NCBI RefSeq assembly: GCF_002813755.1
Contig: NZ_CP018061.1
Span: 676,501 to 740,500 of the forward strand
Source: Enterococcus mundtii
GTDB taxonomy: Bacteria; Bacillota; Bacilli; Lactobacillales; Enterococcaceae
Direction of reading: 5' to 3'
Length of the DNA: 64,000 nt
The translations under genes and the position numbers were made by a program. The notes below the pieces were generated by a model. It was not told the origin of the DNA. It worked only from the letters and a program-made list of their open reading frames with translations, and made no database searches. Shown piece by piece: positions 17,081 through 25,919 of the stretch (positions are counted from its first letter, which is position 1; each line of letters starts with the position of its first letter).

Positions 17081-17179
17081 TCTAGAAATTGACAAAAAAG
17101 ACTATGAGTTCTTCTTTATTAAGCGCTTAAAATAAGCTATCATTGAAAGAAGAAGGATTGGTGAAGGAGCGGATTGAGC

Positions 17180-17629
17180 ATGAGAAAAAAAGATCGACAT
17201 CGTTTGATTACTCGATTACTAAATGAACAAGATATACGTAAACAAGAAGAATTTGTTGAAATATTAAAAAATAAAGGGATTTCTGTTACACAAGCAACGA
17301 TCTCAAGAGATATCAAAGAGCTTAAATTGATCAAAGTTCCCGCAGTTGATGGTGGCTATCGCTATAGTCTGCCTGCTGAAACAAGTGAAGATGTGAGCAC
17401 AAAGCTAGAAAAACTATTGAAGGACGCATTTGTAGCAGTTGACCAGATGGAAAAATTTGTTATTTTAAAGACTTTACCGGGCAATGCTTCTGCAGCTGCA
17501 AATTTAATCGATAAACGTTACAAAAAAGAATTGTTCTCGATCATCAACGATGATGACAATGTGTTGATGATCACACGATTGGAAGAAGATGCTGTTCAAT
17601 TAAAGAAAGATTTTCTGCATTACCTTTAA
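17180..17629 (+). CDS. argR: Arginine repressor ArgR/AhrC
   Basis: A 149-residue ArgR-family regulator. The N-terminal winged helix (RHRLITRLLNEQDIRKQEEFVEILKNKGISVTQATISRDIKELKLIK) binds ARG boxes and the C-terminal domain (LKTLPGNASAAANLIDKR, IINDDDNVLMITR) binds arginine and forms hexamers. ATG 17180 has AAGGAG at 10 nt; a TTG at 17174 is too close to it. The position before recN is the ancestral AhrC position; enterococci often carry further paralogues elsewhere. Confidence 0.9.
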   Translation: MRKKDRHRLITRLLNEQDIRKQEEFVEILKNKGISVTQATISRDIKELKLIKVPAVDGGYRYSLPAETSEDVSTKLEKLLKDAFVAVDQMEKFVILKTLPGNASAAANLIDKRYKKELFSIINDDDNVLMITRLEEDAVQLKKDFLHYL

Positions 17630-17646
17630 TCTAAGGAGTGATTGCA

Positions 17647-19326
17647 ATGCTACAAGAAATCAGTATCACCAATTTTGCGATTATTCCTGAATTGCGTTTG
17701 TCGTTTCATGAAGGAATGACAGCATTAACAGGAGAAACCGGAGCCGGTAAGTCAATTATTATTGATGCTTTGGGCTTATTAGCAGGTGGTCGTGGATCAA
17801 GTGATTATATTCGTCAAGGTGCCGATAAATGTATTCTGGAAGGGTTATTTGAGTGGCCTAAACAAGAAGGTTTTGAAGCGCTGATGGAAGAGTTAGGGAT
17901 CGAGTCTGATGGCTCGAATCTGATCGTCCGTCGAGATATGTCTTTAGCAGGTAAGAATGTTTGTCGAGTCAATGGACATATCGTGACATTAGCGAATTTG
18001 CGACGAGTTGGCAGTTATTTAGTGGATATCCAAGGTCAAAATGAGCATCAGGAATTATTACAACCTGAGTCACATCTTGTGTTACTTGATCGTTTTGGGG
18101 ACTCGACATTCCAACAGAAAAAAAGAGCGTACCAAGAAGCTTATCAAGCGTATCGTGAACTTGAAAGAAAAGTACGTAAGATCCAACAAAACGAAAAAAA
18201 TTATGTCCAACGTATTGATATGTTGAATTTCCAACAAGAAGAAATCGCAGCCGCTCAATTAGAAGTTGGTGAAGAAGAAAAACTTCGAGAAGAGCGCGAT
18301 AAATTAAGTAATTATCAAAAAATCGTCGATGGTTTAGCTACTGCTTATGGGGCGCTTAGTGAAGGTGAACAAAGCAGTCTTGATGGGGTGGGAATGGCTG
18401 TTTCCGAGATCCAAAGTATTGCCCATCTTGATTCAGAGTATGAAGCAATTTTTGATAATATCCAGAGTGCCTATTATTTATTGCAAGATGCAGTAGGGGA
18501 TATGAGCAGGCAAATCGATCTGCTTGAACTGGATGAGAATCGTTTGGAAGAAGTGACGCAACGCATGGAAACGATTCGTCAATTGAAGCGTAAATATGGC
18601 GATTCAGTTGAAGCCATCTTAGCCTACTATGAAGAAATCACAGAAGAATTGGATTCATCGGATTTTACAGAAAGTCAACTTGATAAAATGAAGAATGAAC
18701 TGACCCAAAAAGAAGAGTGGGCGTTTCAATGTGCAGAAGAACTCCATCAAGCAAGAAAAGCGATCGCAAGTGACTTAGAACAGTCGATTCTGCGCGAATT
18801 AAAGAGTCTTTATATGGAAAACACCGAATTTGAAGTTCGTTTTTCAACGCAAGCAAATGGACGCTTAGATGAGCAAGGTTTTGATATTGTCGAATTTTAT
18901 ATTACGACAAATCCAGGAGAACCATTGAAGCCACTAGTCAAGGTAGCATCAGGTGGAGAATTGTCACGAGTATTACTTGCTCTGAAAACCATTTTTTCTT
19001 CTGAACAAGGTGTGACTAGTATCATTTTTGACGAAGTTGATACTGGTGTTAGTGGCAGAGTGGCACAAGCCATTGCGGATAAGATATTGAAAATATCCAA
19101 GTATTCCCAAGTACTTTGTATCACGCATCTCCCTCAAGTGGCTGCTGTAGCGGATTATCAATATTACATTGTAAAAAAAGTCGTCGGCGGAAGAACACAA
19201 ACATCCGTCTCCGAATTAGCCGCAGCTGAAAGAGAAAATGAAATCGCACGAATGTTAGCGGGGAGTGAAATCACGCCTTTAACGATCGAACACGCCAAAG
19301 AGTTGTTACGTTTGGCGAAAAAATAA
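17647..19326 (+). CDS. recN: DNA repair ATPase RecN
   Basis: A 559-residue SMC-like ATPase acting early in double-strand break repair. Walker A is GETGAGKSIIIDALGLL near the N-terminus; the ABC signature (VASGGELSRVLLAL) and Walker B (SIIFDEVDTGVSGRVAQAI) are near the C-terminus, with coiled coils between (about 160-375). ATG 17647 has AAGGAG at 8 nt; the GTG at 17638 is inside that site. It closes the housekeeping run and is followed by a strong terminator. Confidence 0.95.
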   Translation: MLQEISITNFAIIPELRLSFHEGMTALTGETGAGKSIIIDALGLLAGGRGSSDYIRQGADKCILEGLFEWPKQEGFEALMEELGIESDGSNLIVRRDMSLAGKNVCRVNGHIVTLANLRRVGSYLVDIQGQNEHQELLQPESHLVLLDRFGDSTFQQKKRAYQEAYQAYRELERKVRKIQQNEKNYVQRIDMLNFQQEEIAAAQLEVGEEEKLREERDKLSNYQKIVDGLATAYGALSEGEQSSLDGVGMAVSEIQSIAHLDSEYEAIFDNIQSAYYLLQDAVGDMSRQIDLLELDENRLEEVTQRMETIRQLKRKYGDSVEAILAYYEEITEELDSSDFTESQLDKMKNELTQKEEWAFQCAEELHQARKAIASDLEQSILRELKSLYMENTEFEVRFSTQANGRLDEQGFDIVEFYITTNPGEPLKPLVKVASGGELSRVLLALKTIFSSEQGVTSIIFDEVDTGVSGRVAQAIADKILKISKYSQVLCITHLPQVAAVADYQYYIVKKVVGGRTQTSVSELAAAERENEIARMLAGSEITPLTIEHAKELLRLAKK

Positions 19327-19336
19327 ATAGAAAATA

Positions 19337-19378
19337 AAAATCACCCTTTGCCTACATTGGCTAGGGTGATTTTATTTT
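19337..19378. terminator. Terminator after recN
   Basis: AAAATCACCCT (19337-19347) and AGGGTGATTTT (19363-19373) pair, with an inner GCC/GGC stem, and T-rich tails lie on both strands. Confidence 0.88.
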
Positions 19379-20182
19379 GCTTTTTTAGGGAATAGAGGTA
19401 AAAAAACAGTTGAAATCTTTCCCAACAGAAAAAATAATTGGTTATTTTTATATTGTATTTTATTATACTTTTTTTATGATTTTGAGAATGAGATTTTTAA
19501 ATCCAAAAGCTGTCGATAGTCAATCAATAGTTAATCCGCTTACAAAGGTATATTTTTTTAATCATAAAAAATTTTGGTCAATGATGAAAAGATAAATTCA
19601 GTAGTAATGTTTTCCCAGTTTTTGATTATGTTTGAAAAAAAAGCACTACACATAAATTAGTTTAAACGTATGATTATTGAAAATAATTCTTTTTTGAACG
19701 CTAAGAACAGATACTTGAGGTTAGTAGGAAAATGATGTCATAAATAGTCTAAAGTATTTCTGTAAATAAACAAGAAATATTATCTGTGTAACTACCACGG
19801 ATAAAAGATAGGTTTGTAAGAATGTAATAGATCAGTAAATGAATAATACGAATATTCTTAGATCAATAAAAGCTATCATTGATTCGCTTAAAGTATTGTA
19901 TTAAAAGTATCGTCATATCGTCTATGTAAATGATTCGTTTCCGCTGGTGATTTATTTGTTATAGAAATAGCAAACTCAATGATTATTGTTCGTTGTTTTT
20001 GTCCCAATGGTGGTTACGTCGTATTTTTACTCATAGAGAATACCTACAAGAAAGGGAGGAGGGGACAATTCATCTAAAAATTTTTTGTAAATGGGTGATT
20101 TAGGAACGTACACTTTTAGAAGTTTTTCTAAGAAAAAGGAATGGAACAAAACAAATACATAAAAATGCGAGGAGTGTAAGAT
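19379..20182. other. AT-rich gene-poor region
   Basis: About 800 bp, markedly richer in A and T than the flanking housekeeping genes. The only open frames (61 residues at 19410, 77 residues in reverse at 20260) lack ribosome binding sites and plausible composition. I see no tRNA, CRISPR, insertion sequence or clear riboswitch. Short inverted repeats such as TTAGAA/TTCTAA near 20117-20132 are weak. Together with the next gene it looks like an accessory insertion between recN and the DUF4044/corA genes. Confidence 0.5.
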
Positions 20183-22126
20183 ATGCCAGGAATTGATTTC
20201 AGAGAAACAGGTGGAAAGTTCATTAATCGAATGCATGACGCTAATAAGACAAATACTCAAAAAGATCTGAATAGATTAGCTATTCGCATGGGGAATGAAT
20301 CCCTAAATGTGAGAGCAAACCCAATTGTTACTTATCTTTATTATTCGACAGGTATTCTTCAAAATACAACACTACAGCCGATTAATCAAAGGAATGATCG
20401 AGTTGCAGGAAATGCGCGCACCTCATTTGGAGAAAGAAATCAAGAAAGTCCTTCGTATGATTTAAATACTAGAGCAAATGCAACTCAAAGCTATCGTAAT
20501 GTAGTACAGAGAATTCCTCAAGTCAGTATAGATCAAAACGTTCTAGCATCAAATGGGCTAGCTAATGTGACAGGTACGGTTCCTAAACATTTTAATAGTG
20601 AGTACGTTCCTAAAAAGGCATTGAAATTTAAACGTAAAGAATCTAGTGAACATAAGGGCAATACATCTCGCAATACAAGTGATGTATTGCAACAATCCCT
20701 AAATGGAAGTAGACAGATCAATCCAAGACATCGCCGTGCGCTCTCCAAGGAAGCCTCCTATTTAATTAAGAAAGGCACAAGTGAGCTACATGATCAGAGA
20801 GTAAAAATTCTGAATAGTATTCAAAAAGATGAAATGTTTAAGTCTGAAGTAAGATCATCCAACCATGAGCAGACATCCCAAACAAAAGACAATGAGCTAA
20901 CGAATAATGGGATGACTTCCTGGCATGAAGAAAAGTTTCACTTGTCACAGGAAGATGTAGATGCAATTAAGAAAGATGCAAGTGGACTACATGATCAGAT
21001 AGTAAATCATACAAGTAGAATTCAAAAAGATGAGACTTCTTTTGTTTATGAAATCCCTAAGTTTGAAGCAAGACCATCCAAGCTAGATCAGGGAACAGAC
21101 TCACGTAATCGAACAACCAATATGGAAAATCAGGAAATTTTAAAGGGATTTTTGGATGGATTACAAAAAGCCTATTCATCGCAAATAAAAGATAGTCCAA
21201 ATTCAGATTTTAGATTGCGAGAAGAAAATGAGCCAACAAGCACTGGAATAGCGTCCTGGCAAAAAGGAAAGAATCACTTGTCACAGGAAGGTGTAGATAC
21301 AACTCAGAAATCGACGATTGAACTACAGGATAAGGCAATGCAAAGTTTGAAGAGTATTCAAAATGATCACATATCTAAGTTTGAAGCAAGACCATCCAAG
21401 CGAAATCAGGGAACAGACTCACGTAATCGGACAACCTATATGGAAAATCAGGGAATGACAAAGAAATTTGTAGAAGGTTTACAGCAAGCCTCTTCATCCC
21501 AAACAAAAGATGATCCGAATTCAGAGGTCAGTTTTACAACGCATGGAGGAAAAGAAGTTGACACAGTTAAACTGCGCAATCTCAATGATAATCCTGTATT
21601 TGAAGCAAAAAATGTAAGAGGTGAAAACGAAGAAAGCTTGACACACGGTGTAGGAGAAAGTCTAAACAAGTTCGGAGAGCAAGCACAGCTCTATCGTTCT
21701 AAGGCTACAATATATCAACAGGCGATTCCTACGCAACCGTCGCAAAATAAATCACAGGATCTGTATAACAGCTTGGCGAATCAAAAAACTATTGATTTAA
21801 AAGATACGCCGACAGGTGAATATATTTTAAAAATGATAGAATCATCGGATGGACAGAATTTTCCCGCAGAATTGAAGGATTTTTTGAAAGATTTACAGCA
21901 AGCTCCTTCATCCCAGACCAAAGACAGTCCAACTTCAGATTTTAGATTGAGAGAAGAACAGGCGAATCAGTCTACACAGTCAGTGACCAGATTTCAAAAT
22001 GAAAATAAGAAAAGTTTTGCGATGCTAACAAGTGATGCGAGAGTAAAAAGCCAACATAAAAATATATCGAATCAAGCAAGCCAGCAACCAAGAACAAACA
22101 AAAAAGAGGTCAGTTTAAGTATGTAG
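20183..22126 (+). CDS. Large repetitive protein of unknown function
   Basis: A 647-residue protein that I do not recognise. It is very rich in Ser, Asn, Gln, Lys and Asp, with no signal peptide, membrane segment, LPxTG or Cys cluster, and is probably largely disordered or loosely helical. An N-terminal part (1-185) is non-repetitive. Degenerate repeats of 70-110 residues follow, beginning near 187, 254 and 365, with a partial copy near 560. Each has LSxE......K....L.D.......SIQKDE, then KFEARPSK..QGTDSRNRTT.MENQ and SSQTKDSPNSDFRLREE. GAGGAGTG lies before ATG 20183. It stands alone between an AT-rich gap and a terminator, which suggests horizontal acquisition. Function is unknown. Confidence 0.75.
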   Translation: MPGIDFRETGGKFINRMHDANKTNTQKDLNRLAIRMGNESLNVRANPIVTYLYYSTGILQNTTLQPINQRNDRVAGNARTSFGERNQESPSYDLNTRANATQSYRNVVQRIPQVSIDQNVLASNGLANVTGTVPKHFNSEYVPKKALKFKRKESSEHKGNTSRNTSDVLQQSLNGSRQINPRHRRALSKEASYLIKKGTSELHDQRVKILNSIQKDEMFKSEVRSSNHEQTSQTKDNELTNNGMTSWHEEKFHLSQEDVDAIKKDASGLHDQIVNHTSRIQKDETSFVYEIPKFEARPSKLDQGTDSRNRTTNMENQEILKGFLDGLQKAYSSQIKDSPNSDFRLREENEPTSTGIASWQKGKNHLSQEGVDTTQKSTIELQDKAMQSLKSIQNDHISKFEARPSKRNQGTDSRNRTTYMENQGMTKKFVEGLQQASSSQTKDDPNSEVSFTTHGGKEVDTVKLRNLNDNPVFEAKNVRGENEESLTHGVGESLNKFGEQAQLYRSKATIYQQAIPTQPSQNKSQDLYNSLANQKTIDLKDTPTGEYILKMIESSDGQNFPAELKDFLKDLQQAPSSQTKDSPTSDFRLREEQANQSTQSVTRFQNENKKSFAMLTSDARVKSQHKNISNQASQQPRTNKKEVSLSM

Positions 22127-22170
22127 TAACCAATGTGACAGACTCTTGATGATAATAGCTAATAACAGGA

Positions 22171-22206
22171 AATGGAGGTTGCGCCAAATTTGGCGCAACC
22201 TCCATT
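22171..22206. terminator. Perfect 18-bp palindrome, convergent terminator
   Basis: AATGGAGGTTGCGCCAAA (22171-22188) is followed directly by its exact reverse complement (22189-22206), then ATTTTT on the plus strand. It separates the repetitive protein gene from the reverse-strand DUF4044 gene and could end both. Confidence 0.8.
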
Positions 22207-22210
22207 ATTT

Positions 22211-22327
22211 TTACATGACACTGATTACAGCAGTTAGAACGACTGAGCCGATTGTCAAAATCAACATTGTCCAAATCACTAATTTTGTGACTTTCGCAAA
22301 AGTGCTTGTTTGTTTTTTTTCTCGCAT
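22211..22327 (-). CDS. DUF4044-type small membrane protein
   Basis: A 38-residue protein: basic N-terminus MREKKQTSTFAKVTKL followed by one membrane helix VIWTMLILTIGSVVLTAVISVM. This matches the DUF4044 plan of very short proteins found widely in lactic acid bacteria, often near cell-division or transport genes. GAGG lies 8 nt before its ATG (22327). It is between a palindromic terminator and corA on the same strand. Function is unknown; the reading is confident because of the ribosome site, family-like sequence and clean stop. Confidence 0.8.
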   Translation of the reverse strand: MREKKQTSTFAKVTKLVIWTMLILTIGSVVLTAVISVM

Positions 22328-22398
22328 CGTGATTACCTCGATTTATTATTGTTAACTTGATTTTACATGCTTTTCACTGATTCTACAAGAGGGCATCT

Positions 22399-23355
22399 CT
22401 ATAAAAACTTACCTTTTTTCAAATAATAAGTAGTCAGAAGTGAAATGATCACGGTCAATAGTATCAACCAAAGAAAAGCATCATCCCTTTCGGCAATTGG
22501 TAGTTTAATATTCATACCATAAATACTTCCAATGATTGTTGGAATCGTTAGGATAATCGTTAAAGAAGTTAAAATTTTCATAATATTGTTCAAGTTGTTT
22601 GAAATGATGGCAGAAAAAGTTTGGTTCATCTGTTCGACAAGCTTCAAGCGGATACGAGCGGTGGTCTTTGCTTGTTCTGTTTCGATGATCACGTCTCTGA
22701 GGTGATTCATCATCGCGTGATTATTTTTTACCGATTGGTTCTCGGCTAATTGTTGCAACGCTTCAAGATTCGAGGCAGTCGCTTCTTTGAAATAAACCAA
22801 GCTTTTTTGGATATCCATGATTTGATACAATTGTTTATTCTCAGTTGAAACTTTTAGTTGTGTCTCCAACAAATCACATTGTGCAAGTAAGGTAGAGAGA
22901 TAAGTGTTATAGGACTGAGTGATCTGCCAAAGTAACTGCATAAAAATATTTAGAGTTGTCGAAAGATCGTTTCTTTGAAACGTTTGATGAAAGACTTTTT
23001 TCAAAAAAAGTGGTTCGTGATTCGTAATTGTGATAAGCTTCTTTTTGGGCGTGAGAATAATCGAAAACGGATAAGTATCTACTTGGAAATATCCGCTAGG
23101 ACTAGTTTTTGGAAAAGGGTATTGCAATAATACCAATGCTGGTTTTGTAAGCTTTTCTTGATTAAATTCTTCTACCCGGGAGTTTTCTGCATCGTCTAAG
23201 ACAGACGTGAGGTAATCTTTAGGTATTTGGAACTGTTTGATCAATTGATTGATTTCTTCTTCTGTTGGTCGCTCGACACAATACCAAATGGTTTCAGCCG
23301 TTTCTTCCATTGAATCAACCAATTTCTGGTCTTCAAGTGTGAAATACTTTATCAT
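22399..23355 (-). CDS. CorA-family divalent cation transporter
   Basis: A 318-residue CorA-type magnesium/cobalt channel. A long cytosolic N-terminal domain, rich in helices (residues about 1-255), leads into two C-terminal membrane helices with the selectivity motif GMN in SIYGMNIKLP between them, and a basic KKGK tail. GAGGAGG precedes ATG 23355; a frame extending to 23370 begins inside that site. It is on the reverse strand with DUF4044 downstream, opposite to the division cluster. Confidence 0.87.
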   Translation of the reverse strand: MIKYFTLEDQKLVDSMEETAETIWYCVERPTEEEINQLIKQFQIPKDYLTSVLDDAENSRVEEFNQEKLTKPALVLLQYPFPKTSPSGYFQVDTYPFSIILTPKKKLITITNHEPLFLKKVFHQTFQRNDLSTTLNIFMQLLWQITQSYNTYLSTLLAQCDLLETQLKVSTENKQLYQIMDIQKSLVYFKEATASNLEALQQLAENQSVKNNHAMMNHLRDVIIETEQAKTTARIRLKLVEQMNQTFSAIISNNLNNIMKILTSLTIILTIPTIIGSIYGMNIKLPIAERDDAFLWLILLTVIISLLTTYYLKKGKFL

Positions 23356-23564
23356 TGGGAACCTCCTCAATACTTCTTTCTTCTATTATAACCAATTCTT
23401 GAAAAGAACACATTGAAAGAGACTACCCACTGATTATCAATCTTGATTTGTCAAAAAACGGCTGCAACAAAATAATAAAACAGTATAAATTTAAACTAAA
23501 TGAAATCGTTGTGTAAACTAAATCACGTATACTGAACGCAACGATAAAAAAGGAGATTTGTCGA

Positions 23565-23933
23565 ATGGGCAGTTTTTCACCACTTGTATTGTTTTGGTAC
23601 ATCTTTCCGGCAATCGTGATTTTTGGTTGTCAATTTCTAGTAAAAATATTTGCATTGACTCGTCGTTTCAAAGTCAAAGCACCTGATTTAGCCGTTCCTT
23701 TTTTGTGGGGAGGCATCCACGCATTGTCTCGTAATACCGCTACGTCTTCATTTTTGCCCTTTTTATTGATCACCATCCTTTTAATGGCAATCTGTATCGC
23801 GATATTCCAAGCTTATTACTATGACGAACTTGTGTATTCACGTTATTTCAAAATGACTTGGCGTCTTACTTTTTTGGTGACCTTAGTCATGTATCTCGTT
23901 TTGATCGTCCTAAACATCCTTTCGTTTCTCTAA
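23565..23933 (+). CDS. DUF3397 membrane protein
   Basis: A 122-residue membrane protein with four predicted helices (LVLFWYIFPAIVIFGCQFLV; a short segment near 50-60; FLPFLLITILLMAICIAIF; LTFLVTLVMYLVLIVLNIL). This is the DUF3397 family, commonly encoded just upstream of mraZ in lactic acid bacteria. AAAAAGGAG precedes ATG 23565. A terminator separates it from mraZ. Function unknown. Confidence 0.8.
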   Translation: MGSFSPLVLFWYIFPAIVIFGCQFLVKIFALTRRFKVKAPDLAVPFLWGGIHALSRNTATSSFLPFLLITILLMAICIAIFQAYYYDELVYSRYFKMTWRLTFLVTLVMYLVLIVLNILSFL

Positions 23934-23945
23934 TATGGCGCAATC

Positions 23946-23990
23946 AGGCTGTTAAAAGACTTTAAAAAATCTTTTAGCAGCCTTATTGTT
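23946..23990 (+). terminator. Terminator before the division cluster
   Basis: AGGCTG and TAAAAGA pair with TCTTTTA and CAGCCT (23946 to 23984) around an A/T loop, followed by TATTGTT. It isolates the mraZ operon from upstream transcription. Confidence 0.7.
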
Positions 23991-24039
23991 AAAATTTTTT
24001 TTACTAATCAAAAAGTTATTCTCAGATTTCCCATAAAAG

Positions 24040-24085
24040 GTGGTAGAAAGTGGGGGATTGTGGTAGACTGATTTTAGTTAGTGGA
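24040..24085 (+). promoter_or_regulatory. MraZ operator repeats
   Basis: GTGG occurs at 24040, 24050 and 24060, exactly 10 bp apart (GTGGTAGAAA, GTGGGGGATT, GTGGTAGACT), with another at 24081. MraZ is known to bind tandem TGGG-type boxes with 10-bp period ahead of its own operon. The boxes lie 20-65 bp before the mraZ start, fitting autoregulation. Confidence 0.75.
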
Positions 24086-24103
24086 GGATTGGGGGTAGTT
24101 TCG

Positions 24104-24535
24104 ATGTTAATGGGCGAATTTCGGCATAATATTGATGCAAAAGGTCGCTTGATCGTGCCTTCAAAACTGCGCGAAGAATTAGGCGAACAATTCGTGTTGA
24201 CTCGTGGATTAGATGGCTGTCTTTTTGGCTATCCGATGAGCGAATGGAACGAATTAGAGTCGAAACTCAATGATATGCCCCTAGCAAAGAAAGACGCTAG
24301 AACCTTTGTCCGTTTTTTCTACTCAGCAGCTACAGAATGTGAGTTGGACAAACAAGGACGTATCAACATCCCTAATACATTAAGAAACTACGCAACAATA
24401 ACGAAAGAGTGTGTCATTGTTGGTGTGTCAAACCGAATCGAAATTTGGGATGAAGCCAAATGGCAAGAATTTTCAGAAGCTGCGGAAGAAAACTTTGATG
24501 AAATCGCTGAAAATATGATCGATTTCGGATTATAA
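24104..24535 (+). CDS. mraZ: Transcriptional regulator MraZ
   Basis: A 143-residue AbrB-like protein with two SpoVT-type folds ([24 protein letters not shown] and [22 protein letters not shown]). It regulates the division and wall cluster it heads. ATG 24104 has GGGGGTAG upstream; MLMGEF is the normal N-terminus, so the frame running back to 24050, which crosses the operator repeats, is not coding. rsmH follows after 21 bp. Confidence 0.93.
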   Translation: MLMGEFRHNIDAKGRLIVPSKLREELGEQFVLTRGLDGCLFGYPMSEWNELESKLNDMPLAKKDARTFVRFFYSAATECELDKQGRINIPNTLRNYATITKECVIVGVSNRIEIWDEAKWQEFSEAAEENFDEIAENMIDFGL

Positions 24536-24556
24536 GAAATAGGAAGAGGCTGACCA

Positions 24557-25516
24557 ATGACTGAAACATTTCAACACTATACAGTCATGTTAAAAGAAAC
24601 GGTAGATGGACTTGCAATCAAACCGAACGGAATTTATGTGGACTGTACACTCGGCGGAGCCGGGCATAGCGAATACTTATTAAGCCAACTGAATACAGAG
24701 GGTCATCTTTATGCGTTTGATCAAGATCAAATAGCAATCGATCACGCAAAAATACGTTTGGCTGAGTATGTCGAAAAAGGTATGGTCACTTTTATCAAAG
24801 CAAATTTCCGTGAGCTTGAAGAGCGCTTGACTGAATACGTACCTAAGGTCGATGGGATACTTTACGACTTAGGCGTGTCTTCGCCACAATTAGACGAAGC
24901 AGAACGTGGATTCAGTTATCATCAAGATGCGCCTTTGGATATGCGAATGGATCAATCGGCACATTTGTCAGCGTATCATGTGATCAACGAATATCCTTAC
25001 AATGAATTAGTAAAGATTTTCTTTCGTTATGGAGAAGAAAAGTTTTCAAAACAAATTGCCAGAGAAATTGAACGGGTGAGAAAAGATCATCCGATTGAAA
25101 CAACCGGGGAATTAGTAGAAATCATCAAACAGGTGATTCCTGCCCCAGCAAGACGAAAAGGCGGTCATCCTGCAAAACGCATTTTTCAAGCTGTGCGAAT
25201 TGCAGTCAATGATGAGCTAGGTGCGGAGGAAGCCTCTTTAGAGCAAGCAATCCGCTTATTGAAGGTCGGTGGCCGGATCAGTGTGATCACTTTCCACTCA
25301 TTAGAAGATCGGATCGTCAAAAACATGTTCAAAGAATATAGTACGGTCAAAGATTTACCACCAGGGTTGCCGATCGTACCTGATGAGTTCCAACCTGAAT
25401 TAAAAGTGATAACGAGAAAACCGATGTTGCCATCTGAAGAAGAATTGGCAGAAAACAATCGTTCTCGTAGTGCAAAATTGCGTATCGCTGAAAAAATACG
25501 AGAGAAAGAGGAGTAG
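24557..25516 (+). CDS. rsmH: 16S rRNA (cytosine1402-N4)-methyltransferase
   Basis: A 319-residue SAM-dependent enzyme that methylates C1402 in the ribosomal P site. Motifs: [29 protein letters not shown] (SAM loop), [34 protein letters not shown], and [32 protein letters not shown] precedes ATG 24557. It is second in the dcw cluster, with ftsL starting 4 bp after its stop. Confidence 0.95.
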   Translation: MTETFQHYTVMLKETVDGLAIKPNGIYVDCTLGGAGHSEYLLSQLNTEGHLYAFDQDQIAIDHAKIRLAEYVEKGMVTFIKANFRELEERLTEYVPKVDGILYDLGVSSPQLDEAERGFSYHQDAPLDMRMDQSAHLSAYHVINEYPYNELVKIFFRYGEEKFSKQIAREIERVRKDHPIETTGELVEIIKQVIPAPARRKGGHPAKRIFQAVRIAVNDELGAEEASLEQAIRLLKVGGRISVITFHSLEDRIVKNMFKEYSTVKDLPPGLPIVPDEFQPELKVITRKPMLPSEEELAENNRSRSAKLRIAEKIREKEE

Positions 25517-25520
25517 AAGA

Positions 25521-25919
25521 ATGGCAGAACTAAAGAAAGTCCAACAATATCCATATGATTTACAAGAAATTGAACTACCAGAGCAACCTCTGCCAGATTC
25601 ACCCTCAGAGAAAGAAATCGTTCTTCCTCAATCTCCAGCAAAACGCTTGAAGCAAATCTCTATTTTTGAAAAGCTTGCAGTAGTGTGTATTGCTTTTTCT
25701 GTCATCGCACTTTGCGTATTAACAGTGATGTTACGAACCAATATCAGTGGTATGGAAAAGCAAATCGGTGCGCTACAGGTTGAATATAATGAAAAAAATC
25801 AAGAAAAAATCAGTTTGGAACAAGAGAAAAGTGAACTTTCTCGTACCGAGCGTGTTAAAAAAATCGCAGAAGAAAAAGGGTTGTCAATCAATGACGACAA
25901 TTTAAGGAAAGTGAAGTAA
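25521..25919 (+). CDS. ftsL: Cell division protein FtsL
   Basis: A 132-residue bitopic protein: cytosolic N-terminus of about 50 residues, one membrane helix (about 56-78, LAVVCIAFSVIALCVLTVML), and an external coiled coil (SGMEKQIGALQVEYNEKNQEKISLEQEKSEL). It forms the FtsL/DivIC/DivIB complex at the septum. ATG 25521 follows GAGGAG; the frame back to 25470 lies in rsmH. Its stop abuts the PBP start. Confidence 0.88.
   Translation: MAELKKVQQYPYDLQEIELPEQPLPDSPSEKEIVLPQSPAKRLKQISIFEKLAVVCIAFSVIALCVLTVMLRTNISGMEKQIGALQVEYNEKNQEKISLEQEKSELSRTERVKKIAEEKGLSINDDNLRKVK

Noticed and set aside
17099..17130. Promoter TTGACA before argR
   Set aside because: TTGACA is perfect but no acceptable -10 lies 16-18 bp downstream.
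19410..19595. 61-residue open frame after recN
   Set aside because: No ribosome binding site, composition typical of AT-rich noncoding sequence, no recognisable pattern.
22146..22355. 69-residue plus-strand frame
   Set aside because: It runs through a perfect terminator palindrome and is antisense to the better supported DUF4044 gene.
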